DNA of 62,070 bases from a virus, in IMG/VR virus record IMGVR_UViG_3300034063_001003, positions 1 through 62,070 of that record; one strand, given 5' to 3'. The notes below the pieces were generated by a model. The model was not told the origin of the DNA, did not search any database, and saw nothing but the letters and a program-made list of their open reading frames with translations. Position 1 is the stretch's first letter. Every line of letters begins with the position of its first letter. The position numbers were made by a program, and so were the translations under genes. Shown here one piece after another: positions 30,214 through 37,481 of the stretch.

Positions 30214-30696
30214 ATGAGCGACGTCAAAATACCAACTCTCAGCCGTACCCCGCGCGAGGCCGAATCTCGCGCAAAAAGTACGCGACGTAAGCCGTGGGCT
30301 CCGCCGTCTCGACTTGACGCACCGCCAGCTCCCCCTGGATACAAGCACCGTTGGATTCGGGCAGAGGCAGGTGGGGTAGAAGATCGTACCAATGTGGCTG
30401 GCAAAATCCGTGAGGGTTATGAGCTGGTCCGGGGCGATGAATACCCTGACTACCATGTGCCAACGATTGAAGACGGCCGACATGCTGGCGTGATCAGCGT
30501 GGGAGGTCTCTTGCTTGCACGCATCCCTGAGGAGACTGTTGCAGAGCGTAATGCGCATTACCGAGATCGTGCGAACGACCAATTGCAGGCTGCTGACAAT
30601 GAACTGTTGAAAGCCAATGCTCATTCGAGCATGGTGATCACCAAGCCCACGCGCCAATCTCGCGTGTCGTTTGGTGGCGGTTCACGAGGCAGCTAA
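30214..30696 (+). CDS. Conserved head-region protein of podovirus-like phages
   Basis: The 160-residue protein has RKPWAPPSRLDAPPAPPGYK with HRWIRAEAGG, VAGKIREGYELVRGDEYP and a VISVGGLLLARIPEE segment, then helices. This pattern recurs beside scaffold genes in environmental short-tailed phages, annotated only as hypothetical. It starts two bases after the scaffold stop region with AAGGAGTG. A minor capsid or assembly role is likely by position. Confidence 0.7.
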   Translation: MSDVKIPTLSRTPREAESRAKSTRRKPWAPPSRLDAPPAPPGYKHRWIRAEAGGVEDRTNVAGKIREGYELVRGDEYPDYHVPTIEDGRHAGVISVGGLLLARIPEETVAERNAHYRDRANDQLQAADNELLKANAHSSMVITKPTRQSRVSFGGGSRGS

Positions 30697-30725
30697 TCAA
30701 ACACTTTTTGTGAAGGAACCATCAA

Positions 30726-31307
30726 ATGGCAAACGTCGATAAGCCCTTTGGTCTGCGTCCTCTCGGCAATCTGTCCGCTACTGGCTCTCAAAAACAGTAC
30801 GGCTACGAAATTGCTGATAACCAGTCCGGGGCAATTTTTCAAGGCGACCTAGTCACCGTCTATGACGGTTACCTGGTCAAGTTCGCACCTGCGACCCACA
30901 CCGCTGCTGTTGGTGTGTTCAATGGCTGCAACTACATTGACCCGACTTCGGGCAAACCCACCTGGAAGAACTACTACCCTGGTTCTGTCAACATCACCGC
31001 TGGCAAGATCATTGCCGACGTGATCGACGATCCCAGCCAGTTGTTCATCATCCAGGTCGATGAGTCCGTTGCCCAAACCCAAGTCGGCTTCAACGCTGAC
31101 GTGGTTGGCACTGGCGGTAGCACCACCACTGGTGTGTCTTCCATGGAACTCGACTCGTCCACTATCGCAAAAACTGCAGCTTTGAACCTGAAAATCGTTG
31201 GCCTGTGGGAAGTCCCTGGCAACGAGTTTGGGACCAACGCCGTGGTGGTAGTGAAGATCAACGAACACCTGTACGGTAGTGCCGGTGTTGCAGGCCAAGG
31301 AGCTTAA
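30726..31307 (+). CDS. Head decoration-type protein
   Basis: The 193-residue protein begins MANVDKPFGLRPLGNLSATG and is beta-rich throughout, with GAIFQGDLVTVYDGYLVK and an immunoglobulin- or jellyroll-like rhythm. The DKPFGLRPxG start is common to proteins encoded directly before Mu-like or podovirus capsid proteins, where they stabilise the shell. GAAGGAAC precedes the ATG, and the capsid gene starts two bases after its stop. Confidence 0.65.
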   Translation: MANVDKPFGLRPLGNLSATGSQKQYGYEIADNQSGAIFQGDLVTVYDGYLVKFAPATHTAAVGVFNGCNYIDPTSGKPTWKNYYPGSVNITAGKIIADVIDDPSQLFIIQVDESVAQTQVGFNADVVGTGGSTTTGVSSMELDSSTIAKTAALNLKIVGLWEVPGNEFGTNAVVVVKINEHLYGSAGVAGQGA

Positions 31308-31309
31308 TC

Positions 31310-32215
31310 ATGGCAATTTCCCGCGCACAACTGGTAAAGGAACTTGAGCCTGGCCTGAACGCTTTGTTTGGCCTGGAGTACAAGAACTACGAAAACGAGC
31401 ACGAGCAGATTTACACCATGGAAACTTCGGACCGCGCGTTCGAGGAAGAAGTGATGGAATCTGGCTTCGGCGAAGCTCCTGTGAAGACTGAGGGCGCTGG
31501 CGTCGCTTACGACCAGGCGCAAGAGGTCTACACGGCTCGTTACACCCACGAGACCATCGCTCTGGCGTTCTCGCTGACCGAAGAAGCCGTGGAGGACAAC
31601 CTCTACGACCGTTTGTCGGCCCGCTACACCAAGGCCCTGGCTCGCTCGATGGCTCAGACCAAGCAGATCAAGGCGGCCGCCGTCCTGAACGGCGCTTTCA
31701 CCACCTCGATCGGCGGCGACGGCAAGCCTCTGTGTGCAACCGACCACCCCACCCTGGGCGGTCCGGACCTGCGCAACGAGCTGTCCACCCCTGCTGACCT
31801 GTCCGAGACCTCCCTGGAGCAAGCTCTGATCGACATCGCGGCGTTCACCGACGAGCGCGGCCTGAAGATCGCTGTCCAAGGCCTCAAGCTCATCATCCCG
31901 AAGGAGCTGATGTTCACTGCCGACCGTATCCTAAAGTCCACGCTTCGCGTTGGTACGGCCGACAACGACCTCAACGCCATCCGGAACATGGGCATGGTGC
32001 CGCAGGGCTACGCCGTGAACCACTTCCTGACCGATCCCGACGCGTTCTTCATCAAGACCGACGCGCCCAACGGCATGAAGGGCTTCACCCGTGTGGCGAT
32101 CAAAACCGGCTTCGAGGGTGACTTCGATACCGGCAACGTCCGCTACAAGGCTCGCGAGCGCTACAGCTTCGGCTTCAGTGATCCGCGGGGCATCTTCGGC
32201 TCGCCTGGCGGCTGA
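31310..32215 (+). CDS. Major capsid protein
   Basis: The 301-residue protein has the HK97-fold, Mu gpT-like sequence pattern. The N-arm runs ELEPGLNALFGLEYKNYE, the E-loop region is around GFGEAPVKTEGAGVAYDQAQ, and the A-domain end is GLKLIIPKELMFTADRIL and DPDAFFIKTDAPNG. The coding sequence uses preferred GC-rich codons, as expected for an abundant product, and ends at a very strong terminator. It needs the scaffold and probably the GroES-like protein. Confidence 0.9.
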   Translation: MAISRAQLVKELEPGLNALFGLEYKNYENEHEQIYTMETSDRAFEEEVMESGFGEAPVKTEGAGVAYDQAQEVYTARYTHETIALAFSLTEEAVEDNLYDRLSARYTKALARSMAQTKQIKAAAVLNGAFTTSIGGDGKPLCATDHPTLGGPDLRNELSTPADLSETSLEQALIDIAAFTDERGLKIAVQGLKLIIPKELMFTADRILKSTLRVGTADNDLNAIRNMGMVPQGYAVNHFLTDPDAFFIKTDAPNGMKGFTRVAIKTGFEGDFDTGNVRYKARERYSFGFSDPRGIFGSPGG

Positions 32216-32241
32216 AAAAGGGTTGGGGGTTCCCGGCCGAG

Positions 32242-32271
32242 AAAAAGGGGCTTCGGCCCCTTTTTCTTTTT
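32242..32271 (+). terminator. Strong UUCG-loop terminator after the capsid gene
   Basis: AAAAAGGGGC (32242-32251) pairs with GCCCCTTTTT (32256-32265) around a TTCG tetraloop, followed by CTTTTT. The symmetric A/T flanks make it usable from both strands. It separates head genes from tail genes. TATATT at 32284-32289 may be the -10 box of a following promoter. Confidence 0.92.
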
Positions 32272-32381
32272 GCGGACTTGGGTTATATTCAGGTCAAGTT
32301 CCGGGGTCATCTCGGCACGTCTGACAGTCCCGGCTGACGACATGCAGACAGACGTGCCTTAACTCGCATGTGAGGAAAGTC

Positions 32382-33092
32382 ATGGCTGCTACACACTATT
32401 CAGGCCCGCTCCAGTATTCTGGTAAAGGCGCAACGGGCGCATGGGGCACCGATCTGACCACCGCCGTCGATACCGATGTCGTCGTCTACATGGACGACTT
32501 CACCGGAGTGGCGTTGGATTCCACCAACGACTGGACCGTGGTCAAGGATTCTGGAGCCTCGGCCGGTATTGGCGCGGACGTTGTCAACGGCGTCCTCGAA
32601 CTGACCTCCACCGCCACGACCGACAACGATGGCGCGTCGGTTCAGGGCAACGAGGTCTTCAAGGCGCAGGCTGACAAGTCGCTTTGGTTTGAGACCAAGA
32701 TCAAGTGCAACGACGCTGACCAGACCGACATTTGTGTGGGCCTGACGGTGAACTTTGCGACCAACCCAGAGAACATGCTGACCGCTGCCGATCGGATTTG
32801 CTTCCAGATCGACGACGGCAATGCGTCGATCCTGTGCAAGACCGAGTCTGGCGGCACTGAGACCTCCACGGACTCGGGCATTGACCTGGTTGACGACACG
32901 TACGTGACGCTGGGCATTCGGATTGTAGGCACGGGCCAGGTGCTCTTCTACATTGACCGCACTCAGGTTGCTTACCACAGCACCAACATCCCGACAACCG
33001 AGCTGGCGCTTGCCGCCATGTCGCTGTCGGGCAGTGCCACGGGGACTCGGACGACCACTGTTGACTACATGTTCGCTGCGGCCACCCGCTGA
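32382..33092 (+). CDS. Beta-rich virion protein, lectin/LamG-like
   Basis: I use ATG 32382, with GAGGAAAG upstream. The 236-residue protein has a short repeat-like start, then a concanavalin-type strand pattern: VVYMDDFTGVALDSTNDWTV, SLWFETKIKCNDADQTDICV, ICFQIDDGNASILCKTE and TLGIRIVGTGQVLFYIDRTQ. Such lectin-like domains decorate phage heads or fibres and may bind glycans. Assignment is from fold-like pattern only. Confidence 0.6.
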   Translation: MAATHYSGPLQYSGKGATGAWGTDLTTAVDTDVVVYMDDFTGVALDSTNDWTVVKDSGASAGIGADVVNGVLELTSTATTDNDGASVQGNEVFKAQADKSLWFETKIKCNDADQTDICVGLTVNFATNPENMLTAADRICFQIDDGNASILCKTESGGTETSTDSGIDLVDDTYVTLGIRIVGTGQVLFYIDRTQVAYHSTNIPTTELALAAMSLSGSATGTRTTTVDYMFAAATR

Positions 33093-33104
33093 TAGGAGGC
33101 CGCC

Positions 33105-33407
33105 ATGAGCTTCAGCAACATTCAGTCGGTACGGAAGACCGCTGCTGCGGCAGCGGTCTCTGGTCGCGCACGCTTGCTGGGGGTGTACTTCACGCATACG
33201 GCCACTTCTGCCACGATTACTCTCAAGGATGGGAGCACCAGTGGCGGCACGGCCAAGTTGACGTTGTCGTCGCCCGCAGCAATTGGCTCGCAGGACCTCA
33301 TCATCCCCGACATGGGGATTCTGTTCGAGAGCGGCATCTACATCGACCTCAGCTCGGCTGAGATCACGAGCGTGACGCTGCTCTTCGAAGGTGGAGCACC
33401 TGCGTAA
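33105..33407 (+). CDS. Small beta-sandwich virion protein
   Basis: The 100-residue product begins MSFSNIQSVRKTAAAAAVSG and continues as alternating strands (ARLLGVYFTHTATSATITLK, IIPDMGILFESGIYIDLS). It resembles, in layout, the protein from 48311 (VTNRNASTTALTVNVYPVGG), another small decoration-like protein. AGGAGG lies before the ATG. Likely a particle surface component. Confidence 0.6.
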   Translation: MSFSNIQSVRKTAAAAAVSGRARLLGVYFTHTATSATITLKDGSTSGGTAKLTLSSPAAIGSQDLIIPDMGILFESGIYIDLSSAEITSVTLLFEGGAPA

Positions 33408-33694
33408 TGGCTACCAAAAAGGGCATGGGCATCAAGACCTCGGTGAAGTCGGGCAACTTCCGACCCACCAAGCAAGGCGCTGGCATGACCAAAAAGGGCG
33501 TGGCGGCATTCCGCAAGGCCAACCCCGGAAGCAAGTTGAAGACGGCGGTGACCACCAAGACACCGTCGGCGGCAGAAGCAAAGCGCAGGGCGTCGTATTG
33601 TGCGCGGTCCGAGGGGCAGATGAAGCAGTTCCCTGACGCAGCAAAGGACCCCAATAGCCGCTTGCGCCAGGCGCGGAAGCGGTGGAGGTGCTGA
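33407..33694 (+). CDS. Small basic protein (DUF6321-like)
   Basis: The 95-residue lysine- and arginine-rich product reads GAGMTKKGVAAFRKANPGSK and AAEAKRRASYCARSEGQMKQ, then RLRQARKRW, which matches the phage family annotated as DUF6321. These occur repeatedly among virion genes of environmental phages. DNA or nucleoid binding inside the head is plausible from charge. Its ATG shares a base with the previous stop. Confidence 0.7.
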   Translation: MATKKGMGIKTSVKSGNFRPTKQGAGMTKKGVAAFRKANPGSKLKTAVTTKTPSAAEAKRRASYCARSEGQMKQFPDAAKDPNSRLRQARKRWRC

Positions 33695-33697
33695 GCC

Positions 33698-33943
33698 GTG
33701 GAGATGATGATTTGGAATGTTGTCTTGACGGCGATTGTCGGGATCATGGGCTTTTTGTTGAAGGCGAAGTTCGATGAGATCGGCCGGCTGGGCATTCTCT
33801 TGAACAAGACCCGCGAAGAGGTCGCTCGGGACCATGTCACGCGCAAGGAAGTCGACGACCGGTTTGATAAGTTCCTCAGTCATGTGGACCAGCGGTTCAA
33901 CAGGATTGAGGCAAAGTTGGATGAAATCCGAAAGGCAGGGTAA
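33698..33943 (+). CDS. Membrane-anchored coiled-coil protein
   Basis: It starts at GTG 33698. The 81-residue product has an N-terminal membrane helix (MMIWNVVLTAIVGIMGFLLK) followed by a continuous coiled coil (KTREEVARDHVTRKEVDDRF, then DQRFNRIEAKLDEIRKAG). The topology resembles small phage lysis or superinfection proteins. With the other lysis genes 9 kb away, its role is open. Confidence 0.6.
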   Translation: MEMMIWNVVLTAIVGIMGFLLKAKFDEIGRLGILLNKTREEVARDHVTRKEVDDRFDKFLSHVDQRFNRIEAKLDEIRKAG

Positions 33944-33947
33944 GTAG

Positions 33948-34118
33948 ATGAAAAGTGCAGGCATGAAGATGGTGAAGAAGGGCGGCAAATCCGTCCCCGC
34001 TTTCGCCGCGGATGGCATTGGCAAGATGAAAAAGGGAGGTATGGCCGACAAAATGGGCCGTGCTGTGAAACGTAAAACGGCCGACGTCAAGGGCCGTGCA
34101 ATGAAAAAAGGAGCTTGA
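33948..34118 (+). CDS. Very small basic Lys/Gly/Met-rich protein (56 residues)
   Basis: The product is composed of lysine, glycine, methionine and alanine (MKMVKKGGKSVPAFAADGIG, KMKKGGMADKMGRAVKRKTA). It carries two KKGG motifs. The ATG lies five bases after the preceding stop and AAGGCAGGG provides a site. It resembles the next protein and may be a DNA-condensing or assembly peptide of the virion. Confidence 0.55.
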   Translation: MKSAGMKMVKKGGKSVPAFAADGIGKMKKGGMADKMGRAVKRKTADVKGRAMKKGA

Positions 34119-34119
34119 T

Positions 34120-34413
34120 ATGGCTGGACGTGGAATGGGAGCCGCTACGCGCGGCGGTGGTGCCGTTGAAAGCGGCCCCGCGAACAAGGTTGTCTCGGAG
34201 CCCAGCAAGACTAGTGGCCCCATTATGATGGCCAAAGGCGGCATGGCCAAAGGCGGCATGGCCAACAAAGGCAACATGAACGAGCACAAGCGCATGGCCA
34301 TGGGCAAGCCCATCGGCATGATGGCTGGCGGCATGATGTCCAAAGGCTACGCTGCGGGCGGCGCTGTCAAGAAGACCAAGGGCTACGCTGCGGGCGGTAA
34401 ACGCGCGAAGTAA
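34120..34413 (+). CDS. Glycine/methionine/lysine-rich protein with repeated AKGG motifs
   Basis: The 97-residue product contains MAKGGMAKGGMANKGNM and later GYAAGGAVKKTKGYAAGGKR. These are repeats of the GG motif found in several large virion proteins. Composition suggests disorder and DNA or protein binding. AAAAAAGGAG precedes the ATG, and its stop shares a base with the next gene. No known function. Confidence 0.6.
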   Translation: MAGRGMGAATRGGGAVESGPANKVVSEPSKTSGPIMMAKGGMAKGGMANKGNMNEHKRMAMGKPIGMMAGGMMSKGYAAGGAVKKTKGYAAGGKRAK

Positions 34414-35081
34414 TGGCCTACCTCATCAGCAACATCCCGTACTTCAAGTGCTGGGTTAGACGCGAGTTTACCCACATGCACCAGAAGTACCATGGCGAGT
34501 ACTTGCACGCAAATGTCATTGCGGTCAATGTCATGCCGGATCGTTGCTTGAGTTTTCAGATCGTATTTACCGGGTGTGAAAGCCAGGAGGACGGTTCTGA
34601 AAACGTGCATGGGGGAGCGATGTGGGCGCGCATGCCCATCACGGCGCTGGTGGGGGACATCCCATTGGAAGAGTGGCCAGAGCGTATGCCTACACATCTG
34701 GCGCAGCCCTGGGACTGTCCTTCACATCACCATACTGTGGTGAAGTTCGCGAGAACCAGCCCGAGCCCTTGGTTATGCAAAATTGACGGCGAGTTCCACA
34801 CCGGCAGGTACCTGTTTACGGTGGACTACTCGGAGAGCGAGGTAGCTGATTGCCCTGCACAGCACAAGCAAAGTCATGTGCTGGTTTTGACCGATGCGGG
34901 CAAGTGGACAGGTAACATTGTGGCGCTGCCAAACAACCGCGTCCGGGTCACAAGCCCTGCGTTTTGGCAAACAGGGGAAGGGGCGCCTGACTTCAGGCCC
35001 AGTCAGTGGACACATTGTGCGGAGCAGGACGACTCGTACATGGATGCGCAAGCGACATTCGATAACCTCTACAACAAATGA
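34413..35081 (+). CDS. Conserved virion-region protein, unknown (222 residues)
   Basis: The protein begins MAYLISNIPYFKCWVRREFT and contains ECQ-like strands (CLSFQIVFTGCESQEDGSEN), a GGAMWARMPITALV block and three histidines in CPSHHHTVV. Similar proteins are encoded among head-neck genes of environmental podoviruses and remain unnamed. It is coupled at both ends, which points to a structural or assembly role. Confidence 0.65.
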   Translation: MAYLISNIPYFKCWVRREFTHMHQKYHGEYLHANVIAVNVMPDRCLSFQIVFTGCESQEDGSENVHGGAMWARMPITALVGDIPLEEWPERMPTHLAQPWDCPSHHHTVVKFARTSPSPWLCKIDGEFHTGRYLFTVDYSESEVADCPAQHKQSHVLVLTDAGKWTGNIVALPNNRVRVTSPAFWQTGEGAPDFRPSQWTHCAEQDDSYMDAQATFDNLYNK

Positions 35082-35743
35082 CCACCTCCGGCACCACCAC
35101 CTTCGACCTAGCGATCGACGACTTGGTCGAGGAAGCGTTTGAACGCTGCGGCATTCGAGCAACGAGCGGCTATCAGCTCAACTCGGCTCGCCGTTCGCTC
35201 AACCTGCTATTCCTCGACTGGGCCAATCGTGGGTTGAACCTGTGGACGATCGAGCAGGCGACCTACGCGTTGACCCAGGGGGTCAACGAGATTAACCTGC
35301 CGACCGACACGGTCAATGTGCTCGAGGCCGTCATTCGACAGAACAGCCAAGGCATCAACACTGACGTCTACATCGAGCGCATTAGCCGAGAAGACTGGCT
35401 TAACGTGCCCGACAAGACAACGCAGGCACGGCCTGCGCAGTTCTACGTCCAGCGGGACAACGCCCCCAAGGCCTTCTTCTATCCGGCCGCCGACCAAAAC
35501 TACACGTTCGTGTACTACCGCATCCGCCGCATTCAGGATGCGGGGGCGTACACCAACACCTCGGACGTTAACTTCCGGTTCCTGCCTTGCCTGGCGTCTG
35601 GCTTGTCCTACTACCTGTCCCTGAAGTTCGCCCCTGACCGTGGCGCCGCGTTGAAGGCGATCTACGAAGAGGACTTCCAGCGCGCTGCCTTGGAAGATCG
35701 CGACACCGCCAGCGTCCAGTTTGTGCCGGACATGGGGGTATGA
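35078..35743 (+). CDS. Head-tail adaptor (P22 gp4 / tail tubular A-like)
   Basis: The 221-residue protein has the adaptor pattern: helical DLVEEAFERCGIRATSGYQL with NSARRSLNLLFLDWANRGLN, then LWTIEQ, INLPTDTVNVLEAVIRQN, a beta region and LPCLASGLSYYLSLKFAPDR. It would form the ring below the portal that holds packaged DNA and receives the tail. Position after the head genes fits. Confidence 0.8.
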   Translation: MTTSGTTTFDLAIDDLVEEAFERCGIRATSGYQLNSARRSLNLLFLDWANRGLNLWTIEQATYALTQGVNEINLPTDTVNVLEAVIRQNSQGINTDVYIERISREDWLNVPDKTTQARPAQFYVQRDNAPKAFFYPAADQNYTFVYYRIRRIQDAGAYTNTSDVNFRFLPCLASGLSYYLSLKFAPDRGAALKAIYEEDFQRAALEDRDTASVQFVPDMGV

Positions 35744-35744
35744 C

Positions 35745-36095
35745 ATGGCATTTGCATCCGGCAAGTTCTCGTATGGCTTGTGCGACTACTGCGGCCAGCG
35801 GTACGCGTACAACACCCTGCGCAAGAACTGGCAGGGGTACATGGTTTGCCCGGACGACTACGAGCCCAAAGAGCCGCAACTGGAGCCTCTGCGCTACCGG
35901 GGCGACGCGATCGCACTGCGCGATCCGCGTCCCGACCGCATCGAGCCAGTGTCCGTGTTCGTCGGTGCGCCAGGCTTCACCGCTTTCCAGAGCTACGGCA
36001 GCGCCCGTGGCACAAATGACATGCGGCCCTACGTGGAGGGCCAGGCTCTCATCGCCCAGGGCGTCGTCGGGTCCGTCACAGTGAGCACATCATGA
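35745..36095 (+). CDS. Neck-region protein with zinc-finger-like CxxC
   Basis: The 116-residue protein starts with a fold around CDYCGQRYAYNTLRKNWQG, then YMVCPDDYEPKEPQ, where two CxxC or CxxD elements could hold zinc. The PDDYEPKxPQL block is common in small proteins encoded beside adaptors in phages. The rest is beta-like. Probably a minor neck or tail component. Confidence 0.7.
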   Translation: MAFASGKFSYGLCDYCGQRYAYNTLRKNWQGYMVCPDDYEPKEPQLEPLRYRGDAIALRDPRPDRIEPVSVFVGAPGFTAFQSYGSARGTNDMRPYVEGQALIAQGVVGSVTVSTS

Positions 36096-36748
36096 CCTAC
36101 GACGAGCTTGTCACCAACATCCGCAACTACACCGAGGTGGACGCCAATGTGTTCTCCAACTCGGTGATCAACACGTTCATCACGATGGCGGAGAACCAGA
36201 TTCTCCGTGAGATCGATCTGGACGTGTTCAAGCTCGAAGTCGCCGGCAGCATGACTTCGGGCAACAAGTTTCTGACTGCTCCATCGGACATCCTGACCCA
36301 TCGCTACTTGATGATCACCGTGGACGGCAAGCAGGTCTTTTTGGACTTTCGCGACACGTCCTTCATGAAGGAGTACTGGGCGGACGGCACTGCCACCGGC
36401 GTGCCCAAGTACTACTCCGTGTGGGACCAGAACACGTTCTACATTGCCCCCACGCCTGCGCAGAACTACACGGCTGAGATGGGCTACATCTACCGCCCGG
36501 CCCAGCTCTCGCCTGCTGCGCCAACCACGTGGATCAGCACCAATGCCCCTGAGGCGTTGCTGTACGCCTGCTTGATTCAGGCCTACAGCTACACCAAGGG
36601 CCCGTTGGAGATGCTACAGTACTTCCGTCAGTCGTACAAAGAAGCGATCCAAGGCCTGGGTGTCGAGCAGCAGGGCCGTCGTCGTCGCGATGAGTACCGC
36701 GATGGCATGCTTCGCATTCCCCTTAAATCGGAGTCACCTGGACCATGA
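36092..36748 (+). CDS. Neck/closure protein, adaptor-like (218 residues)
   Basis: The protein begins TYDELVTNIRNYTEVDANVF with SNSVINTFITMAENQILREI, a pattern shared by phage adaptor or tail-tubular proteins. Strands (YLMITVDGKQVFLDFRDTS, FYIAPTPAQNYTAEMGYIY) and a helical end with LLYACLIQAYSYTKGPLEML follow. It resembles the protein from 35078 in layout, so the two may form successive rings. Coupled by ATGA overlaps. Confidence 0.75.
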   Translation: MTYDELVTNIRNYTEVDANVFSNSVINTFITMAENQILREIDLDVFKLEVAGSMTSGNKFLTAPSDILTHRYLMITVDGKQVFLDFRDTSFMKEYWADGTATGVPKYYSVWDQNTFYIAPTPAQNYTAEMGYIYRPAQLSPAAPTTWISTNAPEALLYACLIQAYSYTKGPLEMLQYFRQSYKEAIQGLGVEQQGRRRRDEYRDGMLRIPLKSESPGP

Positions 36749-37032
36749 TCTCTGTGCAATCACCCGTCCTCGTTGGAGGCGTACAAGTCGAAACTACTGC
36801 CCATCGTGGGTGGTCTGTCGAGGAGCTCGCGCAGCGGGCCGCCGACAAGATCATTTACGTGGGCGATCAGTCGCACCCGGCGGTGCGCGAGCAGGCCCGC
36901 GCTTTCAAAGAGAGCGTCAAAGGCGTGGTCGCGTTCTACCTTCGGGAGGCGGTTGAGCAGGATCGACTCACGCTGGCCAATCGTCTGCGCGAGGCGGGCT
37001 ACCCGGACCTGGTCCACCTATTAGGAGAGTAA
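36745..37032 (+). CDS. Small neck/tail-region protein (95 residues)
   Basis: The product has a short N-terminal beta part (QSPVLVGGVQVETTAHRGWS), then helices (ELAQRAADKIIYVGDQSHPA, EQARAFKESVKGVVAFYLRE). The ATG overlaps the previous stop. Similar small helical proteins follow adaptor genes in related phages and may chaperone tail assembly. No domain recognised. Confidence 0.65.
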   Translation: MISVQSPVLVGGVQVETTAHRGWSVEELAQRAADKIIYVGDQSHPAVREQARAFKESVKGVVAFYLREAVEQDRLTLANRLREAGYPDLVHLLGE

Positions 37033-37034
37033 TC

Positions 37035-37472
37035 ATGGCATTCAGCGGCAACTACATGTGCACCAGCTTCAAAGTGGAGCTGATGCGCGCGGTGCACAAC
37101 TTCACGACGAGCACCGGCAACACCTTCAAGCTGGCTCTGTACGACAACACCCCGTCGTTCACGGCCGCAACGACCGCCTACACCAGCTCGGGCGAGGTCG
37201 CCAACTCTGGCACCTACTCTGCTAGCGGCGGCGCGCTGACCAACGTCACGCCCACGAGCTCGGGAACCACTGCGTTCACCGATTTCGCGGACTTGTCGTT
37301 CACCAGTGCGACCATCACGGCCTATGGCGCGATGATCTACAACGACTCAGCAGCGGGCGACCCGGCTGTCTGTATCTTGGACTTTGGCGGGGCCAAAACC
37401 TCGACCAACGGCACGTTCACGATCATCTTCCCGACCGCTGACGCAACCAGTGCGATCATCCGCATCGCGTAA
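37035..37472 (+). CDS. Structural tail/decorating protein (145 residues)
   Basis: The protein begins MAFSGNYMCTSFKVELMRAV and is rich in Thr, Ser and Ala with the pattern LALYDNTPSFTAATTAYTSS, GEVANSGTY, then ITAYGAMIYND. This is a recognisable beta-sandwich seen in many phage tail-region proteins (LALYTxxAT...EV...GY). AGGAGAG precedes the ATG. Virion surface location is likely. Confidence 0.75.
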   Translation: MAFSGNYMCTSFKVELMRAVHNFTTSTGNTFKLALYDNTPSFTAATTAYTSSGEVANSGTYSASGGALTNVTPTSSGTTAFTDFADLSFTSATITAYGAMIYNDSAAGDPAVCILDFGGAKTSTNGTFTIIFPTADATSAIIRIA

Positions 37473-37481
37473 GGAACGTAG